Below, piece by piece: positions 5,841-12,039 of a stretch of 25,619 nucleotides of DNA. Position numbers and translations under genes: made by a program. The stretch is taken from the IMG/VR virus record IMGVR_UViG_3300027805_000080, positions 1 to 25,619 of that record. One strand, written 5' to 3'. Source of the stretch: a virus. The first letter of the stretch is position 1. Each line of letters begins with the position of its first letter. Below the pieces are notes generated by a model, which did no database searches, was not told where the DNA came from, and was given only the letters and a program-made list of their open reading frames with translations.

Positions 5841-5873
5841 AATGCACATACAGCGCTATCCTGTATGTGCATT
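5841..5873 (-). terminator. Intrinsic terminator or attenuator hairpin
   Basis: Perfect 13-bp inverted repeat (AATGCACATACAG / CTGTATGTGCATT) with a 7-nt loop. On the minus strand the stem runs directly into TTTTT. It lies between 5899-6162 and 5638-5820. It looks like a Rho-independent terminator with a moderately GC stem, and would work as an attenuator for the downstream gene. Confidence 0.7.
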
Positions 5874-5898
5874 CTGCTTTTAAGTATTCGAAATTAAA

Positions 5899-6162
5899 TT
5901 AGGCGGCCTGTTTTACCTTGCGATGATGGGGCCTAAAAGGATCAGAAACTTTCACACTGACCTGTGAAAGATCAATGATTAACTCAACCAGTGATTCATC
6001 TGGGCGAAGCTTAATGTCATACTTGTTAGTAAACTTTTTACCCAAACGAGCATCTTCAACAAAATTTGCCCTTCCTTTAGTTGGGTCAAACCCTCCAAAG
6101 AACTTTCCCTCGGACGTCCGTACCACATATAGTGAAACCAGAGCGTTATTTTCTTGCATCAT
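5899..6162 (-). CDS. Hypothetical 86-87-residue protein
   Basis: AGGAGAAA precedes two consecutive ATGs at 6162 and 6159; the second has the better spacing. The sequence (MQENNALVSLYVVRTSEGKF) continues with FGGFDPTKGRANFVEDARLG and the tail SDPFRPHHRKVKQAA. The start has a beta character, and the C-terminus is basic. The phrase 'YVVRTSEGKFFGG..' suggests a small domain in which residues 10-45 form a sheet, but no family is assigned. It is followed by the strong hairpin at 5841-5873. Confidence 0.68.
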   Translation of the reverse strand: MMQENNALVSLYVVRTSEGKFFGGFDPTKGRANFVEDARLGKKFTNKYDIKLRPDESLVELIIDLSQVSVKVSDPFRPHHRKVKQAA

Positions 6163-6182
6163 TTTCTCCTAATTTTTAAGAT

Positions 6183-6638
6183 TCAATCTCTTCCCAGTAG
6201 TTTTAACTGTTGAGAAAATACAACAAAAAGAACAATGTTAAGAGACCTTGCACTCACCTCAGACACCATGTCTGCTGGCGTTGAAAAAATTTCTTTACCT
6301 CTGTGAAATGCGGCCATCCATCCGTGCTGATTATTGAATGTGCTTCCAGGACAAAATACTGCTATCATCATGTTGAGCTTTTGCTCTGTAACTGAGATAG
6401 CATTAAGATCATTGACGTAATCAGTACCATCAGGTCCTCTGTCCGTAGAGGGCAATTTCGATTCTATGAATTCATTTAGTCTATTTTTAGCTGCAAATCG
6501 CTGCCATTCACCAATAACATCTTCATAAACATCTTGAAAAATTTCATGACGTGTTTTTGGTTGAGCGGGGAAGTTATCAGTTTTACGATGGTGCGGTTTT
6601 TCACCATCTGGTTTCTTGAATTGGAAAATTTCTGCCAT
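6183..6638 (-). CDS. Hypothetical 151-residue protein
   Basis: Starts MAEIFQFKKPDGEKPHHRKT, a basic His-rich and probably flexible N-terminus, followed by a mixed helical region (EIFQDVYEDVIGEWQRFAA), a block VTEQKLNMMIAVFCPG, and a hydrophobic C-terminal helix (LNIVLFVVFSQQLKLLG). That last segment could be buried or membrane-associated. No ribosome binding site is evident before the ATG at 6638, so start confidence is moderate. Function unknown. Confidence 0.65.
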   Translation of the reverse strand: MAEIFQFKKPDGEKPHHRKTDNFPAQPKTRHEIFQDVYEDVIGEWQRFAAKNRLNEFIESKLPSTDRGPDGTDYVNDLNAISVTEQKLNMMIAVFCPGSTFNNQHGWMAAFHRGKEIFSTPADMVSEVSARSLNIVLFVVFSQQLKLLGRD

Positions 6639-6683
6639 TACACTAATCGTTTAATTTTAGAGATTGTGCAGCCCATGTCTTAC

Positions 6684-7154
6684 TTAGCCAGGGATTTGCT
6701 CTTTTACTACTAAATGAGCGCCATTTATTTCAAGCATCAGATATTGCTGGGGTTTACCGATAATTTTAGTATAATCGCGGCCTCCATCAATAGCAACTTC
6801 TTGACCGCCTACCCACCTAAAATCGTGACGATAGCGACTATATCCGATTTCGCCATTATGACGAATGGCATTAATAGGTTCTTTTACAGCTGTCTCACCG
6901 CTAGTTATGAAGACACGGGGAGTACCGTCAATCAGGTCTCGACGCACAAAAATCGCAAAATAATTAGAATACCCCTTTACGGGCGGCGACTCTTGCCAAT
7001 AGAGCTGAACTGGTTCATCACTCCAATTTCCATTTGCAGTGCGAATGCAAGTTTCGCAAATAAACTTTGCGTTCTTTTTATTTTCAACGGCTTCAACATT
7101 GATGGGCACCAGCAAATGCTCTTGCTTGCGAGATACTTCAACAATTTCCATCAT
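6684..7154 (-). CDS. Hypothetical 156-residue protein
   Basis: AGGAG precedes tandem ATGs at 7154 and 7151. The protein looks rich in beta-sheet: EHLLVPINVEAVENKKNAKF, a CETC pair near residues 33-36, then QLYWQES, NYFAIFVRRDLIDGTPRVFI and a C-terminal YLMLEINGAHLVVKEQ. The single CxxC pair might bind metal only as a dimer. No family recognised. An opposite-strand frame of similar length exists but has no ribosome binding site or matching neighbours. Confidence 0.7.
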   Translation of the reverse strand: MMEIVEVSRKQEHLLVPINVEAVENKKNAKFICETCIRTANGNWSDEPVQLYWQESPPVKGYSNYFAIFVRRDLIDGTPRVFITSGETAVKEPINAIRHNGEIGYSRYRHDFRWVGGQEVAIDGGRDYTKIIGKPQQYLMLEINGAHLVVKEQIPG

Positions 7155-7200
7155 CGGCTCCTATTTTTATTTGGTATGTGCTATTTTACAATATTGCTTA

Positions 7201-7353
7201 TTAATTAGCAAACTTTTTAATCCATTCCTTAAAGCAAGTCTTCATTACAGATACAGATCCAGTTTTAGATTGAAGCGCGTGCTCGCTTATCCTCTTCTCA
7301 AGGTTTTGAATAGCTCTATTATTTCTGTAAATTTGTAGATCAATGACTTTCAT
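7201..7353 (-). CDS. Small 50-residue basic protein
   Basis: ATG at 7353 behind GAGGAC. The protein begins MKVIDLQIYRNNRAIQNLEK, followed by the helical RISEHALQSKTGSV and a C-terminal CFKEWIKKFAN. Strongly basic and likely helical. A candidate T4-type late promoter (GATAAATA, 7383-7390) lies about 30 bases upstream, which would make this a late gene. Function unknown. Confidence 0.55.
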   Translation of the reverse strand: MKVIDLQIYRNNRAIQNLEKRISEHALQSKTGSVSVMKTCFKEWIKKFAN

Positions 7354-7382
7354 ACCATGTCCTCATAGTGCAAGAACATGAA

Positions 7383-7390
7383 TATTTATC
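7383..7390 (-). promoter_or_regulatory. Candidate T4-type late promoter (GATAAATA)
   Basis: Minus-strand GATAAATA fits the NATAAATA late -10 element recognised in T4-like phages by the gp55-type sigma factor. It sits about 30 bases before the start of the 50-residue gene. An identical 8-mer precedes the plus-strand gene at 11608. Confidence 0.4.
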
Positions 7391-7391
7391 A

Positions 7392-7613
7392 TCAGAACTT
7401 ATATTTAAGTGATATTGAATTGAACATTCTCCTTAGGAGATATGACCTAATAATGGAAAATACCGTAAACGTGACGGTGATTATAAAGTTTTGAGTAAGC
7501 GTAACATTGAACCCCATAAGTGGAAGTATCCATGCGTTGATGCTCATCGAGATAATGAAACCTATCAGGATGTTTGTGACAGTCTCAGTAAGTGATCCTA
7601 TTCTAGTTTGCAT
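7392..7613 (-). CDS. Small two-helix membrane protein (DUF7220-like)
   Basis: 73 residues: RIGSLTETVTNILIGFIISM, a hydrophobic segment to about residue 32, then LPLMGFNVTLTQNFIITVTFTVFS and IIRSYLLRRMFN. The TE..N...G, P..GF.V and FT..S..RSY..RR.FN pattern resembles a small phage membrane family (I believe DUF7220). It probably spans the inner membrane twice with a basic cytoplasmic tail. GGGAG lies 9 bases before the start. It follows the 51-residue membrane gene in the ligase operon. Confidence 0.75.
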   Translation of the reverse strand: MQTRIGSLTETVTNILIGFIISMSINAWILPLMGFNVTLTQNFIITVTFTVFSIIRSYLLRRMFNSISLKYKF

Positions 7614-7654
7614 TAACTAGCTCCCATTCTTATTTAATTTTAAAGAACGTGTAT

Positions 7655-7810
7655 TCATCGCGCAAAAAAGTTAATCACAGCAATGAATCCAATTACTGAA
7701 GAAACAAACACTAATGCTGATTCTAGTTTTGAGCAACTTAGGGAGTACCAGTATTTTGTAAACAGCGCCGAAATAAGTACGGCAGAAATTACAAGAAGGA
7801 AAGTAAACAT
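7655..7810 (-). CDS. Small 51-residue membrane protein
   Basis: ATG at 7810 uses GGAG located in the last codons of the ligase gene (GGAGATCTAAATAATG). The protein is hydrophobic throughout: MFTFLLVISAVLISALFTKY forms a first membrane segment, and LVFVSSVIGFIAVINFFAR a second, joined by a short polar Ser/Lys/Glu turn. It precedes another small membrane protein (7392-7613). No sequence family is known to me; phage membrane miniproteins often alter host envelope or exclusion functions, but that is only a possibility here. Confidence 0.6.
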   Translation of the reverse strand: MFTFLLVISAVLISALFTKYWYSLSCSKLESALVFVSSVIGFIAVINFFAR

Positions 7811-7813
7811 TAT

Positions 7814-9127
7814 TTAGATCTCCACGGTTTTATCATCACGAGCACGTTCATATGTACAGAAGCGGAGAGATGCCACCGCCTTGCTCTTAGAGCGCGAAAC
7901 TTCTTGATACTTGATCACATGAGTAGTATCTAGCCACTTTTGTGGGTTTGTCTTCATGTCAGCACGTTGCTCATCTGAAAAACCAGAGCCAACGTTGAAT
8001 TCTACGCGCTCTCCACTCTCAAGAAATGCAACACAGTTGACTCCACCGACCGTATTAGCAAGCCGGCTCTTAGGACGACCGGGGTAGAAACCAACAATAC
8101 GAGCATCCACATCATAGAAGCGCTTCACCTTAGTCCATGCGAAGGTACGATCCCATTGATAGGTAGAATCCCAGTTCTTCAGAATAAGGCCTTCCACTCC
8201 ATGCTTGTCAATAGCCTCATTACAGAAGTCCATCATGTCTTGGTAGTCATTGACCTCACGACCTTCAGAAAGGATGATCTTCGTACAGCCACTTAGCCTC
8301 AATCGCTTTTCAAGAGTAGCGCGGGCCTGACGCATAGTGATACTCGTGCTCTGATTCGTCCAATCAGAGAGAGGCATCATAAAGAATGCGCGAAATTTTA
8401 GGTTCTTCTTTGCTTCATCATTCCCAGACTTCTTCGCGTTCATTGTTTCAGTGAAGTTAGACGCATACCGCTCACCGTCAAGTACAAAATCATAACCTTC
8501 TGCTGCGCGGATGTCCAGGAGTTCTTCATCAAAAAGACCATTTACGTGCACTGCTTCCTTACCAGACCGACTGTAGTAGGTGACGCCGTTTGGAGTAACA
8601 AACGCAATTGTTCGTTCACCATCGTACTTGAAGTCTGCTTGGCATGGAAACGTAACTTCAGTTTCAAAATCCTCAGTGCTCTCGCACTTATCTGCGAGCA
8701 TAACGTCGAATGTAGGGATCTTATTCTTTGGGAAGATCTTGTTAAAAGTATCAGCCGAGAACCCTGCCTTGAGATCCTTGTCGAAGATGCGCTCGAGATA
8801 CGATGCCGTCTCGAGAGTAAACTCGCACAGAGCGTTTGCAACAGCAGTTTGTGCTGCCTTTCCAGTCAGCTCACGGGAAGCAAGCTTATCCAGAACGCTG
8901 AAGAACCCGTCGATATTGTAGTTGTCATTCGTGGCGTAGAAGTGATCGGGCTTTCGCTCGAACTTGCGCACACCGAAGACGCGGTACGGATTGAGAGCTT
9001 CATTGATCAGTCGCTGGGTAACCAGATTGGACTTCTTCAGGGCAGCCTTGATGGTTTCCTTTGTACCAGCCCCGCCAGCAGTTTCGCATTCCTTGATGAC
9101 GTTCACGAAATTCAGAACTTCGTACAT
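7814..9127 (-). CDS. ATP-dependent DNA ligase
   Basis: 437 residues. The nucleotidyltransferase motifs appear in order: motif I KYDGER with adenylated K167, motif III FVLDGERY (about 214-221), motif IV VEGLILKN (311-318) and motif V WTKVKRF (331-337). An OB-fold-like C-terminus follows (DARIVGFYPG...). It seals nicks in duplex DNA with ATP, as T4 gp30 does during replication and recombination. The start has AAGGAG. Promoter core copy 4 lies just upstream, so it is transcribed as an operon with the two membrane miniproteins. A long opposite-strand frame here is a shadow. Confidence 0.93.
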   Translation of the reverse strand: MYEVLNFVNVIKECETAGGAGTKETIKAALKKSNLVTQRLINEALNPYRVFGVRKFERKPDHFYATNDNYNIDGFFSVLDKLASRELTGKAAQTAVANALCEFTLETASYLERIFDKDLKAGFSADTFNKIFPKNKIPTFDVMLADKCESTEDFETEVTFPCQADFKYDGERTIAFVTPNGVTYYSRSGKEAVHVNGLFDEELLDIRAAEGYDFVLDGERYASNFTETMNAKKSGNDEAKKNLKFRAFFMMPLSDWTNQSTSITMRQARATLEKRLRLSGCTKIILSEGREVNDYQDMMDFCNEAIDKHGVEGLILKNWDSTYQWDRTFAWTKVKRFYDVDARIVGFYPGRPKSRLANTVGGVNCVAFLESGERVEFNVGSGFSDEQRADMKTNPQKWLDTTHVIKYQEVSRSKSKAVASLRFCTYERARDDKTVEI

Positions 9128-9151
9128 TGGATCTCCTTGGTCAGTATGTTC

Positions 9152-9179
9152 ATTATATCATGAACCTGAGAAAAGTAAA
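9152..9179 (-). promoter_or_regulatory. Repeated promoter core, copy 4 (ligase promoter)
   Basis: TTTACT (9174-9179) - 16 bp - TATAAT (9152-9157), sharing the TTTACTTTTCTCAGGTTCA spacer with copy 2 but lacking the long common leader. Directly upstream of the ligase gene. Confidence 0.75.
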
Positions 9180-9183
9180 CGAT

Positions 9184-9309
9184 TTACAGATTGAATTCCA
9201 CGACAAGTTCATCCACGATAGGACGAACCTTCTTCGCGAACTCCTCAATCCAGCTGCGTGGCAGGCCGCGTCTGAAGGCTTCTTCTTGAGAGATAGGAGT
9301 GAGATTCAT
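9184..9309 (-). CDS. Small 41-residue protein
   Basis: MNLTPISQEEAFRRGLPRSW continuing IEEFAKKVRPIVDELVVEFNL and a TAA. The composition is that of a real small helical protein, and its position is right behind the SprT-like gene with a 14-base gap. The ribosome binding site is weak (AATAAGAA). It ends only a few bases before the ligase promoter. Function unknown. Confidence 0.5.
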   Translation of the reverse strand: MNLTPISQEEAFRRGLPRSWIEEFAKKVRPIVDELVVEFNL

Positions 9310-9323
9310 TTCTTATTTTCGTT

Positions 9324-9866
9324 TCAGGCCATTACCAGAATTCCGTGGCGATCGAGGTCAGATGCCAGGTTCAGTTGTTCTTCTTCGGTCAGACGCATGA
9401 TCTGCTTCATGATTCGCTGGACGCGGTCCACGGAATTCTTCCGCTTATGCTTGGCGAACTTCTCAATTGAGGAGCAGTCATATGTATGGCGCACAGAAGG
9501 AGTAACCTTCAGAACTCCCATAACTTCTTTCCACTCCTTGCCATGAGGCATCTGTCGCTTCTTGCCTTCAGCAAGCTTGAACTTGCCTTCACGGAAGCAA
9601 GCGTTCACGATCATATGAGCGACTTCATGGGGGACCACGTTGTCGATGTAGTGCTGCTCGTTCTCCACTAGCAGGATGAGGTTGAACCGCATGAGGTTCC
9701 GGTTGCGGTAAGCTAGACCGCCGGTCCACGACTTGATGTCGTAGCGAATTTCAGGGAATTCGATCTTGATGCCGTAGTGCTTTTCGGCAACCTTGAAGCA
9801 AGCCTTTGCCTTGGCTTCAACCTTATTGCGAAGTTCCGGAGTCAGGAGTTGAAGGTGGTCTTTCAT
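9324..9866 (-). CDS. SprT-like zinc metalloprotease
   Basis: 180 residues from the ATG at 9866, chosen for GAGGA just upstream; a start four codons earlier is possible. The SprT/Spartan-type zinc site is visible: HEVAH (about residues 80-84), then a third His in MPHGKEW (about 108). The N-terminus (residues 20-50, with GIKIEFPEIRYDI and WTGGLAYR) matches the SprT fold. Family members cleave DNA-protein crosslinks or are uncharacterised. The C-terminus has only one Cys (TYDCSS), so the usual zinc ribbon is missing or replaced by a basic tract (KFAKHKRKN). Own promoter at 9896-9924. Confidence 0.85.
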   Translation of the reverse strand: MKDHLQLLTPELRNKVEAKAKACFKVAEKHYGIKIEFPEIRYDIKSWTGGLAYRNRNLMRFNLILLVENEQHYIDNVVPHEVAHMIVNACFREGKFKLAEGKKRQMPHGKEWKEVMGVLKVTPSVRHTYDCSSIEKFAKHKRKNSVDRVQRIMKQIMRLTEEEQLNLASDLDRHGILVMA

Positions 9867-9895
9867 CGGGTTCCTCATCAGGAGTTTATGAGGGT

Positions 9896-9924
9896 ATTAT
9901 ACCATCATTTTAGCAAAATGTACA
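9896..9924 (-). promoter_or_regulatory. Candidate sigma-70 promoter for the SprT-like gene
   Basis: Minus strand TGTACA (9919-9924) - 17 bp - TATAAT (9896-9901), about 30 bases from the start at 9866. It overlaps the 3' end of the upstream gene (9905-10099). Confidence 0.6.
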
Positions 9925-10099
9925 CTCTTATTTTCTCGTCAAGAGTAAGAGAATTCCACCAGGCATCTTCCTTTGCTGCCGGGTTTATGGGTTCGCATGC
10001 GAAATGTTCGCAGCTGCATTTAGGAAGAGCTTTTCCCACAGCCGTTTGGCAATCATTGTCATCTGGGCAGCCGCGAGTGATATGGGTCATGAAGCTCAT
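9905..10099 (-). CDS. Cys-rich 64-residue protein
   Basis: MSFMTHITRGCPDDNDCQTA then KCSCEHFACEP, five cysteines at about 11, 17, 28, 30 and 35 with a His in between, followed by WWNSLTLDEKIRVYILLK. The Cys pattern suggests a small zinc-binding fold, with the C-terminus forming a helix. GGAG lies 9 bases before the ATG at 10099. No family recognised; whether it binds metal is unproven. Confidence 0.6.
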   Translation of the reverse strand: MSFMTHITRGCPDDNDCQTAVGKALPKCSCEHFACEPINPAAKEDAWWNSLTLDEKIRVYILLK

Positions 10100-10102
10100 T
10101 AT

Positions 10103-10357
10103 TCAGTGCTCCTTTACAGTTCCACCAAGGAAGATGTTCAGAATTTCGCTATCTTTCAGTCCATTTGACTTGACGTTAAGAGAAGTACTTTCACCATAGC
10201 AGACATAGTAGGCACCATCATTGGAAATATATGTAAATCCCGCCCCAGTACACTCTGATTCGGGTGCAACAAGGCGCTTCATTTCATCATGCGCATAAGT
10301 TTCAGGGAACACAATCGGTGTTTTGTTATTAAGAATAATGTACTTAGCCTTAAACAT
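10103..10357 (-). CDS. Hypothetical phage protein, 84 residues
   Basis: MFKAKYIILNNKTPIVFPET, then HDEMKRLV and GAGFTYISNDGAYYVCYGES, ending DSEILNIFLGGTVKEH. A small beta-rich protein. The arrangement 'I.VFPE...H.......GAGF......YVCYGES.SL..KS...DS.ILN.FLGG' looks like a family that recurs in T4-like phages without known function. It overlaps the upstream gene by 8 bp and uses GAGGTC as ribosome binding site. Confidence 0.72.
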   Translation of the reverse strand: MFKAKYIILNNKTPIVFPETYAHDEMKRLVAPESECTGAGFTYISNDGAYYVCYGESTSLNVKSNGLKDSEILNIFLGGTVKEH

Positions 10358-10697
10358 CTTGGCTGACCTCTGGCTTTTTTACAATTTGAAATCCCATTTT
10401 TTGCACCGCTTCTCGGAGTAGGCGGATGAGCATAGCACGGGCATCGTCATTGGGCCGCCAGATAGAAGACGAAACTGGAACTGCGTTGTAACCATCAATC
10501 ACGACCATGGACTGTACATCTGCGTGTGTGCACTCTATGACCGTCCCGTATCCTAGCATACGATTGGGATCATACTGATTAGTGGCACCGGACAAACCAG
10601 ACAATGAAGCATTGTAAATTTTTCGACCAAGTTCTGGATCGTTCATCCACTCATTACTTCGGTCGTTTTCAAGAATCACAACAGTGCGGTAGCCCAT
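10350..10697 (-). CDS. Hypothetical phage protein with MGYRTVVIL start, 115 residues
   Basis: MGYRTVVILENDRSNEWMND is followed by PELGRKIYNASLSGL, then YGTVIECTHADVQSMVVIDG and RAMLIRLLREAVQKMGFQIV. The N-terminal 'GYRTV..L.ND...EW..DPELG..I' and 'G...ECTHAD.Q...V.D.Y' blocks look like a conserved phage family of unknown role, probably an alpha/beta fold. GGAG lies 7 bases before the ATG. It heads a tail-to-head overlapping pair with 10103-10357. Confidence 0.72.
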   Translation of the reverse strand: MGYRTVVILENDRSNEWMNDPELGRKIYNASLSGLSGATNQYDPNRMLGYGTVIECTHADVQSMVVIDGYNAVPVSSSIWRPNDDARAMLIRLLREAVQKMGFQIVKKPEVSQDV

Positions 10698-10706
10698 GAT
10701 CTACTC

Positions 10707-10913
10707 CTAGTTTACTACAAAGGAGTCTTTTTTGGCTCGGTCAATTGCTACTTGATCGATCCAACCAAGAACCTGATTGACAGTCCTGCATCGATCCGAC
10801 AACACCCGCCCATTCTCACGAATGATGAAGTAAGGCCGACCGGCAGAAACGGTGAAGCGGTAGCCATCAACCGTGACGACCATGCCGCCCGAAGAAGTAG
10901 TTTTGACATCCAT
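10707..10913 (-). CDS. Hypothetical 68-residue protein
   Basis: Start ATG at 10913 follows AAGGAG by 9 bases; two upstream in-frame starts lie inside the neighbour and lack this spacing. The protein reads MDVKTTSSGGMVVTVDGYRF, then TVSAGRPYFIIRENGRVLSD and a C-terminal helix NQVLGWIDQVAIDRAKKDSF. A small beta hairpin plus helix design. Function unknown. It starts 2 bases after the stop of 10915-11100. Confidence 0.65.
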   Translation of the reverse strand: MDVKTTSSGGMVVTVDGYRFTVSAGRPYFIIRENGRVLSDRCRTVNQVLGWIDQVAIDRAKKDSFVVN

Positions 10914-10914
10914 G

Positions 10915-11100
10915 TTATGCATCTCCTTGAATTTCGTATTGACCAATAACCACGTTTGAGGCAATTTCAGAATCCTGAACCAACTCGTCTATGCGGAACA
11001 CTACGGATTCAACAAATTCTTCGGTGGTCTGACCATGCAGTTCATTCTCATCATCCGGCATATAGATGTCAAGAGGGACTATGACAGTAATTCGAGGCAT
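10915..11100 (-). CDS. Hypothetical acidic 61-residue protein
   Basis: MPRITVIVPLDIYMPDDENE, then TTEEFVESVVFRIDELVQDS and a closing VVIGQYEIQGDA. Strand-helix-strand, strongly acidic. AAGGATC is the ribosome binding site. Part of the operon initiated at promoter repeat copy 3. Function unknown. Confidence 0.65.
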   Translation of the reverse strand: MPRITVIVPLDIYMPDDENELHGQTTEEFVESVVFRIDELVQDSEIASNVVIGQYEIQGDA

Positions 11101-11115
11101 CTTGTGATCCTTTAA

Positions 11116-11433
11116 TTAAACTGGTGCGCATAGAGTCGTAGAGACAGTCCACCGGGTGGGCAGGGTAGACTTGTTACCAGTTCGATCGCATTCGTATCCA
11201 ACTAGAGCCGTACCTGCCCGGTTGAACTTTTCGATCTTGATGAACTTAATGCCCTTCCGCTTGGCATCGAAGCGAACAATTTGGCCAATGGTGAACTTGG
11301 ATCCAGCGATTACCTTGTGCACTCGCTGGGACGTGCGGATCATCTCAACGAGAGATCGATTCAGAATCAACTTATCATCGGTAGAGAGTTGTCCTGCCAC
11401 TTCCAGAATTTCAGAGAGGGTCATCGTCTTCAT
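11116..11433 (-). CDS. Hypothetical protein with a KOW/SH3-like C-terminal half, 105 residues
   Basis: The N-terminal half is helical (MKTMTLSEILEVAGQLSTDD...LVEMIRTSQ). The C-terminal half, starting GSKFTIGQIVRFDAKRKGIK, then FIKIEKFNRAGTALVGY and RWTVSTTL, looks like a small beta-barrel of the 'VG..V.F..K..G.......N......V' kind seen in many T4-like phage miniproteins. RNA or DNA binding is possible. GAGGAC precedes the ATG; promoter repeat copy 3 lies directly upstream. Confidence 0.68.
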   Translation of the reverse strand: MKTMTLSEILEVAGQLSTDDKLILNRSLVEMIRTSQRVHKVIAGSKFTIGQIVRFDAKRKGIKFIKIEKFNRAGTALVGYECDRTGNKSTLPTRWTVSTTLCAPV

Positions 11434-11446
11434 TTGAGAGTCCTCA

Positions 11447-11504
11447 GTTAATCAATCGATAAGGCTATTATACACTGAACCTGGGGAAAGTAAACAGTTA
11501 TTTT
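11447..11504 (-). promoter_or_regulatory. 58-bp promoter-leader repeat, copy 3
   Basis: TTTACT (11489-11494) - 16 bp - TATAAT (11467-11472), differing from copy 1 by a single base over 58 bp although the two lie 7 kb apart. Drives the 11433-10103 gene group. It shares its intergenic space with a plus-strand gene running the other way. Confidence 0.82.
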
Positions 11505-11564
11505 GAGCTATTTTGAGTTATTTTATAACGATTTGTATCATTTCTGTCACAGGTTTCGCAATCT

Positions 11565-11572
11565 GATAAATA
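11565..11572 (+). promoter_or_regulatory. Candidate T4-type late promoter (GATAAATA)
   Basis: GATAAATA, about 36 bases upstream of the TTG start at 11608, matches the NATAAATA late element. It sits inside a small palindrome (TGATAAATATCA). The only plus-strand gene lies behind it, so strand and promoter type both change here. Confidence 0.45.
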
Positions 11573-11607
11573 TCAGGATCCCTACAGGATCATAAAGGGA
11601 GAGAAAA

Positions 11608-12039
11608 TTGGCAAAAAAGAGAGCGCCGGAACTTAAAGTTGAGCACGTGCAGGGAAAAATAAATCATCATTTTTTGTGCCTGCTGGAATATAGGCGCGAG
11701 AATTTTTTGTGCATCATAGATAATGTAACTAGTGATTCAATAAATGCATATGTGTTAGATTATGCTGAGCAAGAAAGCGTTATCGTAGATAAGTTTTTAA
11801 GCCTTGCCACAGAGTGGTTTTATTCCAAATCAGAACAATATCCACTAAGTGTAGAGATAGCGCGGAGAGGTCTGTCAAGCCAACTTGCTTCTATCTATAG
11901 AACGTTTGATATAACTTATGTGTCAAGGATAATTGGGCATGCCTTTTCTTATGATGGCGTATCTAAAACCAAAGTCAGGCGTAGAAGAGTAGTGGCAATT
12001 CCTGAAGGAATTGCGATAAAATTTAAGAAACTTACTTGA
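11608..12039 (+). CDS. Hypothetical 143-residue basic protein, only plus-strand gene
   Basis: Starts with TTG at 11608 behind a strong GGGAGAG. The protein (MAKKRAPELKVEHVQGKINH) continues with HFLCLLEYRRENFLCIIDNV, SINAYVLDYAEQESVIVDKF, a helix with WFYSKSEQYPLSVEIARRGLS, and a basic tail KTKVRRRRVVAI. No known domain recognised. The reading frame has sensible composition throughout, and its stop overlaps the 3' end of the convergent gene at 12032 by 8 bp. Placement on the opposite strand behind a late-type promoter suggests a late function, possibly virion-associated or regulatory; this is inference. Confidence 0.75.
   Translation: MAKKRAPELKVEHVQGKINHHFLCLLEYRRENFLCIIDNVTSDSINAYVLDYAEQESVIVDKFLSLATEWFYSKSEQYPLSVEIARRGLSSQLASIYRTFDITYVSRIIGHAFSYDGVSKTKVRRRRVVAIPEGIAIKFKKLT

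Noticed and set aside
6714-7208. A 164-codon plus-strand frame opposite the 156-residue gene
   Set aside because: The minus-strand frame has an AGGAG site, fits the operon direction and has normal protein composition; the plus-strand one does not.
8546-9163. A 205-codon plus-strand frame opposite the DNA ligase gene
   Set aside because: It lies wholly within the ligase coding region, has no ribosome binding site or recognisable motif, and shows the composition expected of an antisense shadow.
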